NCBI GenBank assembly: GCA_017963125.1
Contig: JAGCUA010000060.1
Span: forward strand, 1 to 64,000
Direction of reading: 5' to 3'
Length of the DNA stretch: 64,000 nt
Origin: a bacterium
GTDB lineage: Bacteria > UBP6 > UBA1177
Both the position numbers and the translations under genes were made by a program. The notes under the pieces are model-generated. The model did not search any database. It had not been told where the DNA came from and worked only from the letters and a program-made list of their open reading frames with translations. Positions 16,463 to 25,177 of the stretch are shown in pieces (within the stretch, counting starts at the first letter, position 1; each line of letters opens with the position of its first letter).

Positions 16463-17260
16463 TTAATGGCTACACCTTGTCCAGAAACACTCTTCTTCAA
16501 TATCGTCAGACTCAGGTTTAACTGTTGCCGAGAGAGTTACTTTTTTTACAGTTTCAGTGCCGTCTTCAGCTTTTTCTGACCATGAAAAAAACGCTTTGTT
16601 TTTATCGCCGAGGTTGAAATCGGATATGAACGACACCGTTCCGTCGTCTCCTTTTATAAAATTATCTTTGTCATTGTCGGCTCCGACATAGACTTTTCTT
16701 TCATGTCCGATCACATCGCTTTGGCTTCGGGTAAAATAGGTGGCTGAAAAATAAATATCAGCACAGGGTGCAATGCATTCCGATTCAGGATCTATACTGT
16801 AAACTTCGCAACCTTCTAAGCCCAGAATGTATAGAGAGGATAGAATAAAATCGGGACATTCTACTTTTTTATCCGTATCAGGATCTTTGCATTCATCACC
16901 GAAAAAGATATTTAAACCTTTTATTTCACTGATACGTTTTCTTGCTTGTTCTTCATCATTCTGCCACGAACATCCCGGATAAAGGGCATTGGCCATCTCC
17001 GTAACGCAGGAATCGTATAGTTCCTGCAAGGAAAGATCTTTTGTCGTCAGCGAATTTGTGCCGATTGACTTTGACGTCGTGCATCCGCTTTCTCCGCCTT
17101 TTTCACCGCCGCCGGAATCCCCACTGCCGCCGCCTGCTTCTTCGCCGCCGGAATCCCCACTGCCGCCGCCTGCTTCTTCGCCGCCGGAATCCCCACTGCC
17201 GCCGCAGGAAACCAGAACAACCAAACTTAAACACATCAAAAAGACAAAAAACTTCTTCAT
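16463..17260 (-). CDS. lipoprotein with Gly/Ser/Glu-rich N-terminal repeats
   Basis: 265 residues. The signal peptide MKKFFVFLMCLSLVVLVSC ends in a lipobox with Cys at residue 19. It is followed by about three copies of a 12-residue GSGDSGGEEAGG unit, a flexible acidic linker. The rest (about residues 60-265) has several cysteines (CTTSK, CVTEMANALYPGCSW, CKDPDTDKKVEC, CEVYSIDPESECIAPC) and a beta-rich end. I do not recognise the family. The start follows TTAGGAGGTCAAA, and its promoter closely matches that of the lipoprotein operon near 20.9 kb. Probably a secreted or surface-displayed protein. Confidence 0.7.
   Translation of the reverse strand: MKKFFVFLMCLSLVVLVSCGGSGDSGGEEAGGGSGDSGGEEAGGGSGDSGGGEKGGESGCTTSKSIGTNSLTTKDLSLQELYDSCVTEMANALYPGCSWQNDEEQARKRISEIKGLNIFFGDECKDPDTDKKVECPDFILSSLYILGLEGCEVYSIDPESECIAPCADIYFSATYFTRSQSDVIGHERKVYVGADNDKDNFIKGDDGTVSFISDFNLGDKNKAFFSWSEKAEDGTETVKKVTLSATVKPESDDIEEECFWTRCSH
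17108..17206. repeat. 36-bp exact tandem repeat (about 2.7 copies)
   Basis: Copies at 17108-17143 and 17144-17179 are identical, with a partial third copy from 17180. They encode the Gly/Ser/Glu linker of the lipoprotein. Exact identity suggests recent slippage and possible length variation between strains. Confidence 0.9.
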
Positions 17261-17291
17261 TTTGACCTCCTAAACAGCAAAAAATCGAATG

Positions 17292-17319
17292 ATTTTAATG
17301 AAAACGAGATTTTGTGCAA
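17292..17319 (-). promoter_or_regulatory. promoter of the Gly/Ser/Glu lipoprotein gene
   Basis: TTGCAC (17314-17319), 16 bases, TAAAAT (17292-17297) on the minus strand. The surrounding ~45 bases closely resemble those upstream of the lipoprotein gene ending at 20875. Confidence 0.6.
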
Positions 17320-17330
17320 GAAAGGATTTC

Positions 17331-17777
17331 TTATCCCAAGATGATTTCCAGCATTTCTCGCGGGGTCACAACAAAACACTGTGCAGGAAAATGTTTGATA
17401 TTACCCGTCACAAGATAAGTTTCGTCAGATTTTCTATGCTCCATCGTGATTTCATAAAAAATTTTGTCTTTAGGATCGGTAAAAACCACATCAAGCGTTT
17501 CAGCTTCAATCGAAATACCGACTTCTTCGATGTTGCCGACAAAATCATCAATGATAGTTTTTGTAAGATTGAACTTTGGTCTGTTCAAAACTGCACGGTA
17601 TTCGCGGATAATTGCATCATTGAAGACTGGAACAACCACTCCTTCAAAAACAAGAGTCAGAATATTTCCGGGGAGAGACTGCCATTTCAGCATTGCCGAA
17701 ACAATGACATTGGTGTCTATCACGGCATAGTAACGCGGTTTATTTTCTTGCTTCGGTAATTTCATTGTTGATTTCAT
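17331..17777 (-). CDS. PIN-domain toxin (putative ribonuclease)
   Basis: 148 residues. The PIN fold signature is visible: YYAVIDTNVIVSAML near residue 17 (first acidic residue), a central acidic pair region (NDAIIREYRAVLNRPKF), DPKDKIFYEI, and the late acidic residue in DETYLVTGNIKHFP. This matches the COG1569-like group of PIN toxins, which cut RNA with a metal ion. It starts inside the end of the upstream antitoxin gene (overlap 38 bases, or 26 if ATG 17763-17765 is used), so the pair is coupled. Most likely a type II toxin; target unknown. Confidence 0.85.
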   Translation of the reverse strand: MKSTMKLPKQENKPRYYAVIDTNVIVSAMLKWQSLPGNILTLVFEGVVVPVFNDAIIREYRAVLNRPKFNLTKTIIDDFVGNIEEVGISIEAETLDVVFTDPKDKIFYEITMEHRKSDETYLVTGNIKHFPAQCFVVTPREMLEIILG

Positions 17778-18021
17778 CGAGAGTCATCCCGCTGGTTCCG
17801 TTCTGCTCGGCGATTCTGCTTGCAGCTTTCATCGCGGCAAGACCGCGGCTCTCTTCCGTTTTTTCGAGTTTCATCGAAAAAGGGATCCCGTTTTCACGCA
17901 CCAGACGAGTGACGCACATTCTTAAATAAGTGGAAAGATCAATCCCCAACTGCTCGCAAACAAGAAGTGCCTGCGCTTTGGTTGAATCTTCCATTCTGAA
18001 CTGAACAAACGATGTTGACAT
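17740..18021 (-). CDS. RelB/DinJ-type antitoxin
   Basis: 93 residues from ATG 18019-18021, with ATGGAGGTAGCA upstream. The N-terminal ribbon-helix-helix is typical of RelB/DinJ antitoxins (FVQFRMEDSTKAQALLVCEQLGIDLSTYLRMCVTRLV). The remainder is a flexible charged tail expected to bind and mask the toxin. The partner is a PIN protein, not a RelE/YafQ fold, so the pair is a mixed type. It would repress its own promoter at 18049-18076, where short TTGATTG-like repeats lie over the -35. Confidence 0.85.
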   Translation of the reverse strand: MSTSFVQFRMEDSTKAQALLVCEQLGIDLSTYLRMCVTRLVRENGIPFSMKLEKTEESRGLAAMKAASRIAEQNGTSGMTLDEINNEITEARK

Positions 18022-18048
18022 TGCTACCTCCATAAAAACCGTCTGTTC

Positions 18049-18076
18049 ATTATATCACAACAACAATCAAAAGCAA
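18049..18076 (-). promoter_or_regulatory. promoter/operator of the RelB-PIN pair
   Basis: TTGCTT (18071-18076), 16 bases, perfect TATAAT (18049-18054) on the minus strand. Repeated TTGATTG-like words around the -35 could be antitoxin sites. The rest of the gap to 18272 is AT-rich with nothing else recognised. Confidence 0.6.
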
Positions 18077-18272
18077 TCAAAAACATCATATTGATTGCAA
18101 ACAAAGGCTTATAATTACAAATATTACCTTTTGTAAGCAACACAAACCTCGGTGCTATTAAAGAACTATATGACGAAAACACAAATTTATAATTAATATT
18201 TTAAAATATTTTTCAATAAAAATTTTGGTTAATAGGCAAGAAACTATTTGTGCCACTACACGGCGGAGATTG

Positions 18273-19742
18273 TCACCTTACGCAGCGGACATGGAGATCC
18301 AAGTATAAAATAAAGTCGTTATATTTTTTAAGTATATATATGATTTCGGCAGTTCTGAAATTTAAAACCCAGACAAAATCATCATAATTTGATGAAGATG
18401 GAGCTTCCATCATTACCGACGAAGACCACAATGCGCCGGGATCGCCGAATTTACTGTATTTGCCGCTGTCGTCCTGACTGCAGCCGTTATCAGTGTTGCA
18501 TCCGGAATAGAGACAATTCGGATCGTCTATCTTACATGCTCCGCCTAAAGCAGTTGTGTCACAATTTTGGACAAGCGTCCTAAGTTCGTTGATTGTTGGC
18601 AGATGCCAGTCATCGAAACCGCCTTCACTCAAATCGTTGCAGTATGAAACAGCAGCTGCCCAATCCATTTTGTCCGATTCTTTTTTTGCCGCTGACCAGA
18701 TCAATCCGCTTGAGGCATCAACACACGGAGTTTCGCTTGACGGACTGCATTTCGGGAAAGACAGATCTACAGTTCTGCATTCAGCGCCTGTGTATTTGTA
18801 GCCGTTATCACATTTAAATCTGCATTCTGTCGTGCTTGCCGTTGTGCTGTAAAGGCTTATCAAGCTAGGTTGCCAGCTATAGTATGAAAAATTCCATGTC
18901 TGCTGTATTTTTGAAACCGTATTGTAAACTGCGTTTTGTGGAATCCGGCCGCACTCAGCCTCTCTTTCTGTCCTTTCTATCCTAACACAGCGGACTTTAT
19001 AAATGTTATTCGGCAATCTGTCATAGTAGCGGCCTCTGCTAAAGGAAATTGTGTAGGCGCTAGACGGCACTCCCAACTCTGGACGCCTGGCCATATAAGT
19101 AGAACTCCAGAGTTCGTCAGTCTCACCGAATTTACTGTAGAATCCATCGTAATTGGCTTCGCAGCCGTTATAAAAATCGTCACAGTTCCGAACAAGAGTG
19201 TAAAGGACTGACGAATTTGGAAGAAACCAGTCAGAATATCCACCTTCATCAAGTGTCTCACAGTATGTCTCAGCCGTCCCCCAATCCATTGATTTTTCCG
19301 ATTTTGCAGACCACACAAGATCGGTTTCTGCATCAATACACGGAGTTCCGCTTTCAGGGCTGCATTCAGGCAGTTCGGCACATTTTTCACCATCCCATAA
19401 GTAAGCGGTTTCGCATTTACAGCGGTAATTTGTTGCATCTTCAGGTTCACATTTCATGTGAATATCATCGCCGCAAGGGTTTGGTTCACATGGATCCGGC
19501 AACACTTCATCGTCATCATGTATGTTGTCATCATTATTGTTGTTTTGCCAGTTATCGGTATCGTTTTGCTCAATATCGGCAGTTTCCGCCGTTTCATCGG
19601 CATAGTTCTGTTCGTTATCAGCGGTTTCCGCTGTTTCATCGGCATCATTTTGTTTCGGAGTTGTTTGATTTTCGTTCTTTCCACCGCAGGCCGGAACCGA
19701 AAAAATCAAAATCAGTGCTAAAAGCAGAAAGAGTTTTTTCAT
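18273..19742 (-). CDS. lipoprotein with two DUF1566 domains
   Basis: About 489 residues from ATG 19740-19742, after AAGGAGACCGCGAA. The signal peptide MKKLFLLLALILIFSVPAC ends in a lipobox, followed by an acidic linker with ADETAETAD-type repeats. An EGF-like segment (CEPNPCGDDIHMKCEPEDATNYRCKC) comes next, then two DUF1566 (Lcl C-terminal-like) domains. Each shows the pattern D-LVWSA-W-A-YC-L-EGG-DW-LP---LRTLV-NC and ends in VRCVR. DUF1566 modules are found on surface proteins and have no proven biochemical role. It lies 14 bases after a paralogous gene and is co-transcribed with it. Confidence 0.85.
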   Translation of the reverse strand: MKKLFLLLALILIFSVPACGGKNENQTTPKQNDADETAETADNEQNYADETAETADIEQNDTDNWQNNNNDDNIHDDDEVLPDPCEPNPCGDDIHMKCEPEDATNYRCKCETAYLWDGEKCAELPECSPESGTPCIDAETDLVWSAKSEKSMDWGTAETYCETLDEGGYSDWFLPNSSVLYTLVRNCDDFYNGCEANYDGFYSKFGETDELWSSTYMARRPELGVPSSAYTISFSRGRYYDRLPNNIYKVRCVRIERTEREAECGRIPQNAVYNTVSKIQQTWNFSYYSWQPSLISLYSTTASTTECRFKCDNGYKYTGAECRTVDLSFPKCSPSSETPCVDASSGLIWSAAKKESDKMDWAAAVSYCNDLSEGGFDDWHLPTINELRTLVQNCDTTALGGACKIDDPNCLYSGCNTDNGCSQDDSGKYSKFGDPGALWSSSVMMEAPSSSNYDDFVWVLNFRTAEIIYILKKYNDFILYLDLHVRCVR

Positions 19743-19756
19743 TTCGCGGTCTCCTT

Positions 19757-20875
19757 TTACGGTTTTTTGACGCATTTGGTCCCGTTCCACTCATGGTCGT
19801 CTTCAAGACATCTTGTGCAGCGGACATTTTTCGGAGTGCCGTCAGCACAGACGGTTTCGATTGCCCCGCTAATGAAGTTTACCGCCCAGAAGCATGATGA
19901 TTCAGAATTGTATGTCGATTTTGACAAAAACTGCTGGTAGTCACCTATTATGCTGTATTTGCCGCTGTTGTCAGGGCTGCAGCCTTTGCAGTTTTCATCA
20001 TAACAGCTTTCTTCAATGCACTCATCACTGACTTCGCATGTTCCCCCTGTTTCTGTGTCCGGACAGTTCCGGATCAGTGTCCGAAGCTGATCGATCGAAG
20101 GAGTTTCCCAGTTGGAGAAATGCCCTTCGGAGAAGTTGCCGCATTGTTTCAGCATTCCGTAGTCAGATATTTTTGTCGACCAGAGAAGGCCTGTTGAGGA
20201 ATCCTTGCACGGAACAGAATCTCCGGGACTGCATTCGTTAAGTTCAACGCACTCTACTCCGTTCCAACGGAATCCGTCTTTGCAGACACAGGTATATTTT
20301 TCCCACGATTTGGGGATGCATTCTTTTAAAGTCTCCGGATTTCCGCACGGATTGGATTCGTACTTGTTCGGGAGACACGGGTTGACGCACTCGTTGCAGT
20401 ACAGCCAGTCGTCGCAACATGAGACCCAGAAATAATTTTCCTCGCATTCACAGACATAAGATCTGTCTTTTTTTTCACAAACGCCTGTCGAATGTTCCTT
20501 ATCATCGCACGGATTGGGATCGCACAGATCAATGCATTTCAATTCCTCATCTTCCCAGACGAATCCATATTCGCATTCGCACTCGTATTCATCGTAGCCC
20601 GACGCTGTGCAGACGCCTGTAGAACCGGAGATGCTGCAAGGGTCACCTTCACACGGATCTACGCATTTTTTTTCGGCTTTGCGCGGATCCCAGAAATAAT
20701 TTTCCTCGCATTCGCAGATATAATATTGGCCACCCCAGCCGTCTTCTTCGCAGACTCCTGTTGAATGTTCCTTAACTTCACAAGGATTAGGTTCGCAGCC
20801 TTTTTTGTCATTTTTCTGGCAGCCTGAAACCGAAAAAATCAAAATCAGTGCAAAAAGCAGAAAGAATTTTTTCAT
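19757..20875 (-). CDS. lipoprotein with EGF-like modules and one DUF1566 domain
   Basis: 372 residues. The signal peptide MKKFFLLFALILIFSVSGC (lipobox Cys 19) is nearly the same as in the downstream paralogue. Residues about 27-215 contain four or five EGF-like modules with the pattern CxPNPC...STGVC...YxCECEENYFW. One DUF1566 domain follows (GLLWSTKISDYGMLKQC, HFSNWETPSIDQLRTLIRNC), ending in VRCTRC plus a short WNGTKCVKKP tail. No propeptide or sortase signal is seen. Likely a disulfide-rich surface lipoprotein; ligand unknown. It is first in a two-gene operon with the promoter at 20906-20933. Confidence 0.85.
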   Translation of the reverse strand: MKKFFLLFALILIFSVSGCQKNDKKGCEPNPCEVKEHSTGVCEEDGWGGQYYICECEENYFWDPRKAEKKCVDPCEGDPCSISGSTGVCTASGYDEYECECEYGFVWEDEELKCIDLCDPNPCDDKEHSTGVCEKKDRSYVCECEENYFWVSCCDDWLYCNECVNPCLPNKYESNPCGNPETLKECIPKSWEKYTCVCKDGFRWNGVECVELNECSPGDSVPCKDSSTGLLWSTKISDYGMLKQCGNFSEGHFSNWETPSIDQLRTLIRNCPDTETGGTCEVSDECIEESCYDENCKGCSPDNSGKYSIIGDYQQFLSKSTYNSESSCFWAVNFISGAIETVCADGTPKNVRCTRCLEDDHEWNGTKCVKKP

Positions 20876-20905
20876 TTCACGACCTCCACAGCGAAAACTT
20901 GAATA

Positions 20906-20933
20906 ATTTTAAACAAAATGCTGTTTTGTGCAA
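20906..20933 (-). promoter_or_regulatory. promoter of the EGF/DUF1566 lipoprotein operon
   Basis: TTGCAC (20928-20933), 16 bases, TAAAAT (20906-20911) on the minus strand. It is almost a copy of the element at 17292-17319. Confidence 0.65.
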
Positions 20934-20983
20934 GATTTTTTGAGGAGCTTTTTTTGCTAAAATTTCTCAAAACTCTCGTTTTC

Positions 20984-21011
20984 TTGCAAGGTTTTTCTAA
21001 ATTCATATAAA
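20984..21011 (+). promoter_or_regulatory. promoter of nnr-tsaE operon
   Basis: TTGCAA (20984-20989), 16 bases, TATAAA (21006-21011), 26 bases before the nnr start codon. Confidence 0.55.
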
Positions 21012-21037
21012 TTAGCATGTTTTTTCGGGAGGCGGAA

Positions 21038-22498
21038 ATGAGAGTTGCGGCAGGAAAGACAGTTGATTCGAGGGCTTTTGACAAAAGCGCGATGGAGGCG
21101 GGGATACCGTCGCTCATTCTGATGGAAAACGCTGCTTTTTCCGTTTTTGAAGAGGTGAAAAAGGTCGTATCATCGCGGAAATTCGACAAAATCGTCGTGT
21201 TTTCGGGTAATGGCGGCAACGGCGGCGACGGTTTCGCGCTGCTTCGTCTTTTGTCCGACAGAATGCCTGAGATGCCGCTTTTTTTAGTCGAAACCGCTGA
21301 ATTCAAGGAAGAGAACAAGGTTCCTGAGAATTCTGCGTGGATGAATAGGTGTATGCTTCCTCAAAAAGTGCAACTTATTGATTTTAAAGATATTTCAGGC
21401 GATGTTCTCTTTGTCGACGCAATGCTCGGAACAGGCCTCAGAAGCGAAATTTCTGGCAAAATCAAAGATGCGGTAGAGTTCATAAATTCGTATCTTCCGA
21501 CAAAAAAATTTGTCGTTTCGATCGATGTTCCGACAGGTCTCGATTGCGATACCGGCGCTGTTTTGGGTGATGCTGTCAAAGCAGATCTCACTGTCACGAT
21601 GGGGAACTACAAAACGGGTCTTTTTGCCGGAAGCGGTTCGGACAGAGCCGGAAAAATCGTTCTCGGTCATATTTCTGCAACTCAGACCGAAAAACCGGAA
21701 ACCAGCTATTTTGTTGAAGAAAATCCGCAGGTTGTAAATGTAAAAGTTCCTCTGGATAGCTTCAAAAACAGAAACGGTCACCTGCTTGTCATTGGCGGCG
21801 ATGTCGAAAAATTAGGCGCTTCGATAATTTCTGCAAAGTCTTTCATGGCGTGCGGCGGCGGGCTCGTGACGGCTGCTTTCAAGAAAGAATTCCTTCCTTC
21901 GATCGCAGGGAGGATGCCGGGGCTAATGCTCATAGAAAACGAAAAGATCGCGGAAGAACTTCACAAGTTTTCTGCCGTAGTAATCGGCCCCGGACTTTCG
22001 GAAATCCCTTTTGATTTCACGGTTTTCAAGGATTTTGAAGGAATTTTCGTAGTTGACGCAGGAATGTTCGACATCATGCCGGAAAACAAAAAAGTCGTTG
22101 AGATCTTAAAAGATAAAAAAGTCGTTTTCACGCCGCATCAGGGCGAGATCAGGCGTTTCCTTAAGGCAGGAAAGGACGAGCCGTGGATAAGCCTTGTCGA
22201 AAGGTTCCCGCTTGAAAAAAATCACGTTCTTGTCGCAAAAAGCCACGCCACTTTTGTGAGAAATACCGGAAAAACGGTGATTGTTCCGGCAGGAGCCAGG
22301 GCTCTCGCTTTCGGCGGAAGCGGAGATGCCCTTACCGGAATAATTGCCAGAGAAACCACTATGCACGGCCTTTTCGAAGGTGCTGTTAATGCCGTGATCA
22401 GGCACAGAGCGGCTGGAATCGAGCTTGAAAAACGCTGCTCGGCAACAATGCACGACATTGAAAAACTTGTTGAAATGATAGGATTAACGGGGAAATAA
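21038..22498 (+). CDS. nnr: bifunctional NAD(P)H-hydrate epimerase/dehydratase
   Basis: This enzyme repairs damaged NADHX/NADPHX: the N-terminal YjeF domain epimerises the R and S forms, and the C-terminal ribokinase-like domain dehydrates S-NAD(P)HX using ADP or ATP. 486 residues from ATG 21038 behind CGGGAGG. N-domain motifs are SLILMENAA, FSGNGGNGGDGF and DAMLGTGL. C-domain motifs are NGHLLVIGG, VIGPGLSE, FTPHQGE and FGGSGDALTGIIA with the catalytic Asp. It is followed directly by tsaE (its stop and the tsaE ATG are adjacent), a neighbourhood conserved across bacteria. Confidence 0.95.
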   Translation: MRVAAGKTVDSRAFDKSAMEAGIPSLILMENAAFSVFEEVKKVVSSRKFDKIVVFSGNGGNGGDGFALLRLLSDRMPEMPLFLVETAEFKEENKVPENSAWMNRCMLPQKVQLIDFKDISGDVLFVDAMLGTGLRSEISGKIKDAVEFINSYLPTKKFVVSIDVPTGLDCDTGAVLGDAVKADLTVTMGNYKTGLFAGSGSDRAGKIVLGHISATQTEKPETSYFVEENPQVVNVKVPLDSFKNRNGHLLVIGGDVEKLGASIISAKSFMACGGGLVTAAFKKEFLPSIAGRMPGLMLIENEKIAEELHKFSAVVIGPGLSEIPFDFTVFKDFEGIFVVDAGMFDIMPENKKVVEILKDKKVVFTPHQGEIRRFLKAGKDEPWISLVERFPLEKNHVLVAKSHATFVRNTGKTVIVPAGARALAFGGSGDALTGIIARETTMHGLFEGAVNAVIRHRAAGIELEKRCSATMHDIEKLVEMIGLTGK

Positions 22499-22945
22499 AT
22501 GGATTTTGCAAAAGAGACATTTTTTGTGAAAAACGAGGCCGAAACCGTAGCTGTTGCCGAAAAACTGGCTTCAACGCTTAATGGCGGTGAACTCATTGTT
22601 TTCGACGGAGACCTCGGAGCTGGAAAGACTTTTTTTACTGGAGCTTTGTGTGAGGCGCTTGGAGTCGATAGAAAAAAAGTTTCGAGCCCAACTTTTGTTA
22701 TAATGAAAAAATATTCCGGTAAATTCGATGTCTATCACTGGGATTTTTACAGAATCTCATCGGTTGACGAGCTTTATATTGCCGATTTTCCGGAGTATCT
22801 GAAGGCTGAAAATTCGGTTACGATAGTTGAATGGGCCGATATGTTCAAAGAGTGCTGGGAAGCTCACCGGCCGAGAATTGAAATAAAGATAAGATTTGGT
22901 ATTGGAGAAAACGAACGTGAAATCAGCATCGGAAGAATCGACTGA
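22499..22945 (+). CDS. tsaE: tRNA threonylcarbamoyladenosine biosynthesis ATPase TsaE
   Basis: TsaE is the P-loop ATPase that works with TsaB/TsaD to make t6A37 on ANN-decoding tRNAs. 148 residues, normal length. The Walker A motif GDLGAGKTFFTGAL is near residue 40, and the switch region SPTFVIMKKY and HWDFYRIS are as in the family, with VEWAD later. The start codon abuts the nnr stop. The 3' end overlaps the next gene by 29 bases if that gene starts at GTG 22917. Confidence 0.95.
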   Translation: MDFAKETFFVKNEAETVAVAEKLASTLNGGELIVFDGDLGAGKTFFTGALCEALGVDRKKVSSPTFVIMKKYSGKFDVYHWDFYRISSVDELYIADFPEYLKAENSVTIVEWADMFKECWEAHRPRIEIKIRFGIGENEREISIGRID

Positions 22946-23885
22946 AAAACTGATTCAGGAGCTTCATGCGCCGCACAAAAAGCCCGAAATGGCGAAACCG
23001 AAAAATCCGGAATTTGTGCGCCAGCCGGATTTTGAAGAAGGAAAGGAGCCTGAAGAAGTCCAGAAAACTAAAAAAGATCAGGCTATCGAATTTGTTAAGA
23101 AAACTTCTGTTGAAATGAAGGGCGGCGTCTCGATTCTTCAGGCTTTCAAAGCGATAGTCGGAAGCGGAAAACTGTTTTTTGCCTCGATCGGCGTGATTCT
23201 GGCGATGCTCGTCATTTCGATTTTGCTTTACCATCAGGTTTCATCTTTCGTGACGGTGAAAACGCTCGATTTTTTTGAAATAGCGCCGGCTACCGACGAA
23301 CTCTTTTCTCAAATTTACCACGCGCTGAAGGTCTGCGGCGCATGGCTTTTCAAAATAGTGGTGAATGTTCTGCTTTTCTACCTTGCGTTTGTTGTTTCAT
23401 ACGCCATTGTTTCTCCGCTCTACTCATTTATTTCGATTATTGCAGAAGATGTTTACTTCGGAAAGCCGAAAGACGATGCCGGCCTTTCGCTTGAAGGTGC
23501 AGTTGAAGACATAAAGCAGGCTTTGAAGATAACTGCGGCCGTTTTTGCTCTCGGAATTATTGCGTTTTTTATCGGTTTTATCCCGGTTTTAGGGCAGATG
23601 ACCGCTTTTGTTCTCTGCTTTTTCATGAATGCTCTTCTGATTTTTGATTTTGTCACTTCGAGAAGGCGCTGGAACTTTATGCAAAAGGCCAAATGGCTTG
23701 TTATGCATCCGGCAGTCAGCGTCAAAACGGCGTTTTTCCCTTCTGTTGTTTCATTCATTCCTGTTGTCAATACCATACTTACAGCGTTTCTGTTTCCTGT
23801 TTTCGTCGTTCATGCAACGATGAATTTTGCCTGCGCCGAAAGGGGAGACCAACCTGAAAAAGATGGAGAATCAGTTGAAAGCTGA
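22917..23885 (+). CDS. EI24/CysZ-like multi-pass membrane protein
   Basis: About 322 residues starting at GTG 22917 with GGAG upstream; a TTG at 22896 is possible but has no site. A charged, Pro/Lys/Glu-rich cytoplasmic N-terminus (about 75 residues) precedes an EI24-type domain. Visible segments: GGVSILQAFKAIVGSGKLF, LAMLVISILLYH, the long FKIVVNVLLFYLAFVVSYAIVSPLYSF block, and ALGIIAFFIGFIPVLGQMTAFVLCFF. E. coli CysZ of this fold moves sulfate, but the family is broad and no sulfur genes are nearby, so the substrate is unknown. Confidence 0.75.
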   Translation: MKSASEESTEKLIQELHAPHKKPEMAKPKNPEFVRQPDFEEGKEPEEVQKTKKDQAIEFVKKTSVEMKGGVSILQAFKAIVGSGKLFFASIGVILAMLVISILLYHQVSSFVTVKTLDFFEIAPATDELFSQIYHALKVCGAWLFKIVVNVLLFYLAFVVSYAIVSPLYSFISIIAEDVYFGKPKDDAGLSLEGAVEDIKQALKITAAVFALGIIAFFIGFIPVLGQMTAFVLCFFMNALLIFDFVTSRRRWNFMQKAKWLVMHPAVSVKTAFFPSVVSFIPVVNTILTAFLFPVFVVHATMNFACAERGDQPEKDGESVES

Positions 23886-25170
23886 AACTTTTATAGGACT
23901 CCGGTACCTCTGGAATTCGAGAAGAACGCGCTTCCTGAGCGTCATAACTCTTATCTGTATTCTCGGTATCGCTATCGGCGTTGCGGCCCTTATTGCGGTC
24001 CAGTCGATAATGGACGGTCTTCAGAACAAGATGCGGGCTACGGTCCTGGGTGCTAAGACTCATGCGCTTGTGACGACTGAAAGCGGAAAACTTGAAGATT
24101 ATGTACCGAAAATGGCTAAACTTGCGGCAAATCCTGAGATCGCCGGTGTCACACCCGTTATTTCAAGAGATGTCATAATTTCGGTGAGCGACGAACTCAA
24201 CGGACTCGTGATAAACGGCGTAGATCCTGCAACTGTCGGCAACGCGATGCTTTTTCCGCAGCAGATCCAGAAAGGTTCGATGAACTGTATCGTCGATCCG
24301 GACAAATGCCCGGAGATCATTGAAAAACGCAGGTCCCTTCAGGAGTTCAGCGGTAAAAAAGGGGAGATAAAGCCCGAAAATCTGCCGGGGATAGCAATCG
24401 GAGTGGAACTTGCGAAATATTACGGAATAGATCTCGGCGACAAGGTGAAGATCATCTCTCCAACAGGCGAAATGGGTATTGCCGGACCGAAAACGCAGAT
24501 AAAGACTTTCATGGTCGCGGCGGTGTTTTTCAGTTCGCTTTACGAATACGATTTCAACTACGCCTACATAACGCTTGAGAATGCGCAGAATTTCTTTTCG
24601 ATGGGCGCAAGCATCGATCATCTCGGAATAAAACTAAAAGATATGAATCGGATCAACGAAGCAGAAAATGCGGTCAAGTCCTATCTGGGAGAAGGTGTAG
24701 TCGTCAAAAACTGGAGAGATATGAACAAACCTCTTTTTTCTGCTCTCGAAATGGAGAAGATAGTCTGGTTTCTGATAATCGGATTTATTGCTCTCGTCGC
24801 GTCATTCAACATCGTTTCGGCGCTAATCATGCTCGTCATGGGCAAAAAAGAGGAGATCGCGATCCTGCGTGCTGCAGGATACTCGGCAAAATCGGTAATG
24901 AAAATATTCATGCTCGACGGAATAATAATCGGCTTTTTCGGCACTTTCTTAGGCGCTGTCGCCGGAACAGTGATCTGCATCATCCTTAATGATATGCCGG
25001 TGAAAGTGGCGCAGGACGTCTACTACATCGAAAAGATCCCGGTCGATATGTCTCCGTCAACTTTTATCGCAGCAATAGCAGGTTCTCTGATCCTGACCGT
25101 CATCGCGGCTGTTTATCCAGGCAGAAAAGCGGCAAAACTCAGTCCGGCCGAAGCCCTGAGACAGGATTGA
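23875..25170 (+). CDS. LolC/LolE-family lipoprotein-releasing permease
   Basis: An ABC transporter permease of the LolC/E type, which extracts outer-membrane lipoproteins from the inner membrane with LolD and hands them to LolA. About 431 residues. The N-terminal segment ETFIGLRYLWNSRRTRFLSVITLICILGIAIGVAALI is diagnostic. A periplasmic domain follows, then three C-terminal helices with the FtsX signature (KKEEIAILRAAGYSAKSVMKIFMLDG and PGRKAAKLSPAEALRQD). TTG 23875 has GGAG at good spacing and gives a family-like N-terminus; ATG 23863 is the alternative. No lolD is adjacent. It fits a genome with many lipoproteins. Confidence 0.85.
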   Translation: MKAETFIGLRYLWNSRRTRFLSVITLICILGIAIGVAALIAVQSIMDGLQNKMRATVLGAKTHALVTTESGKLEDYVPKMAKLAANPEIAGVTPVISRDVIISVSDELNGLVINGVDPATVGNAMLFPQQIQKGSMNCIVDPDKCPEIIEKRRSLQEFSGKKGEIKPENLPGIAIGVELAKYYGIDLGDKVKIISPTGEMGIAGPKTQIKTFMVAAVFFSSLYEYDFNYAYITLENAQNFFSMGASIDHLGIKLKDMNRINEAENAVKSYLGEGVVVKNWRDMNKPLFSALEMEKIVWFLIIGFIALVASFNIVSALIMLVMGKKEEIAILRAAGYSAKSVMKIFMLDGIIIGFFGTFLGAVAGTVICIILNDMPVKVAQDVYYIEKIPVDMSPSTFIAAIAGSLILTVIAAVYPGRKAAKLSPAEALRQD

Positions 25171-25177
25171 TTTTATT

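Noticed and set aside
18077-18272. Small gene or RNA in the AT-rich gap before the RelB-PIN operon
   Set aside because: No frame with a ribosome site, no stable hairpin and no tRNA-like fold could be seen.
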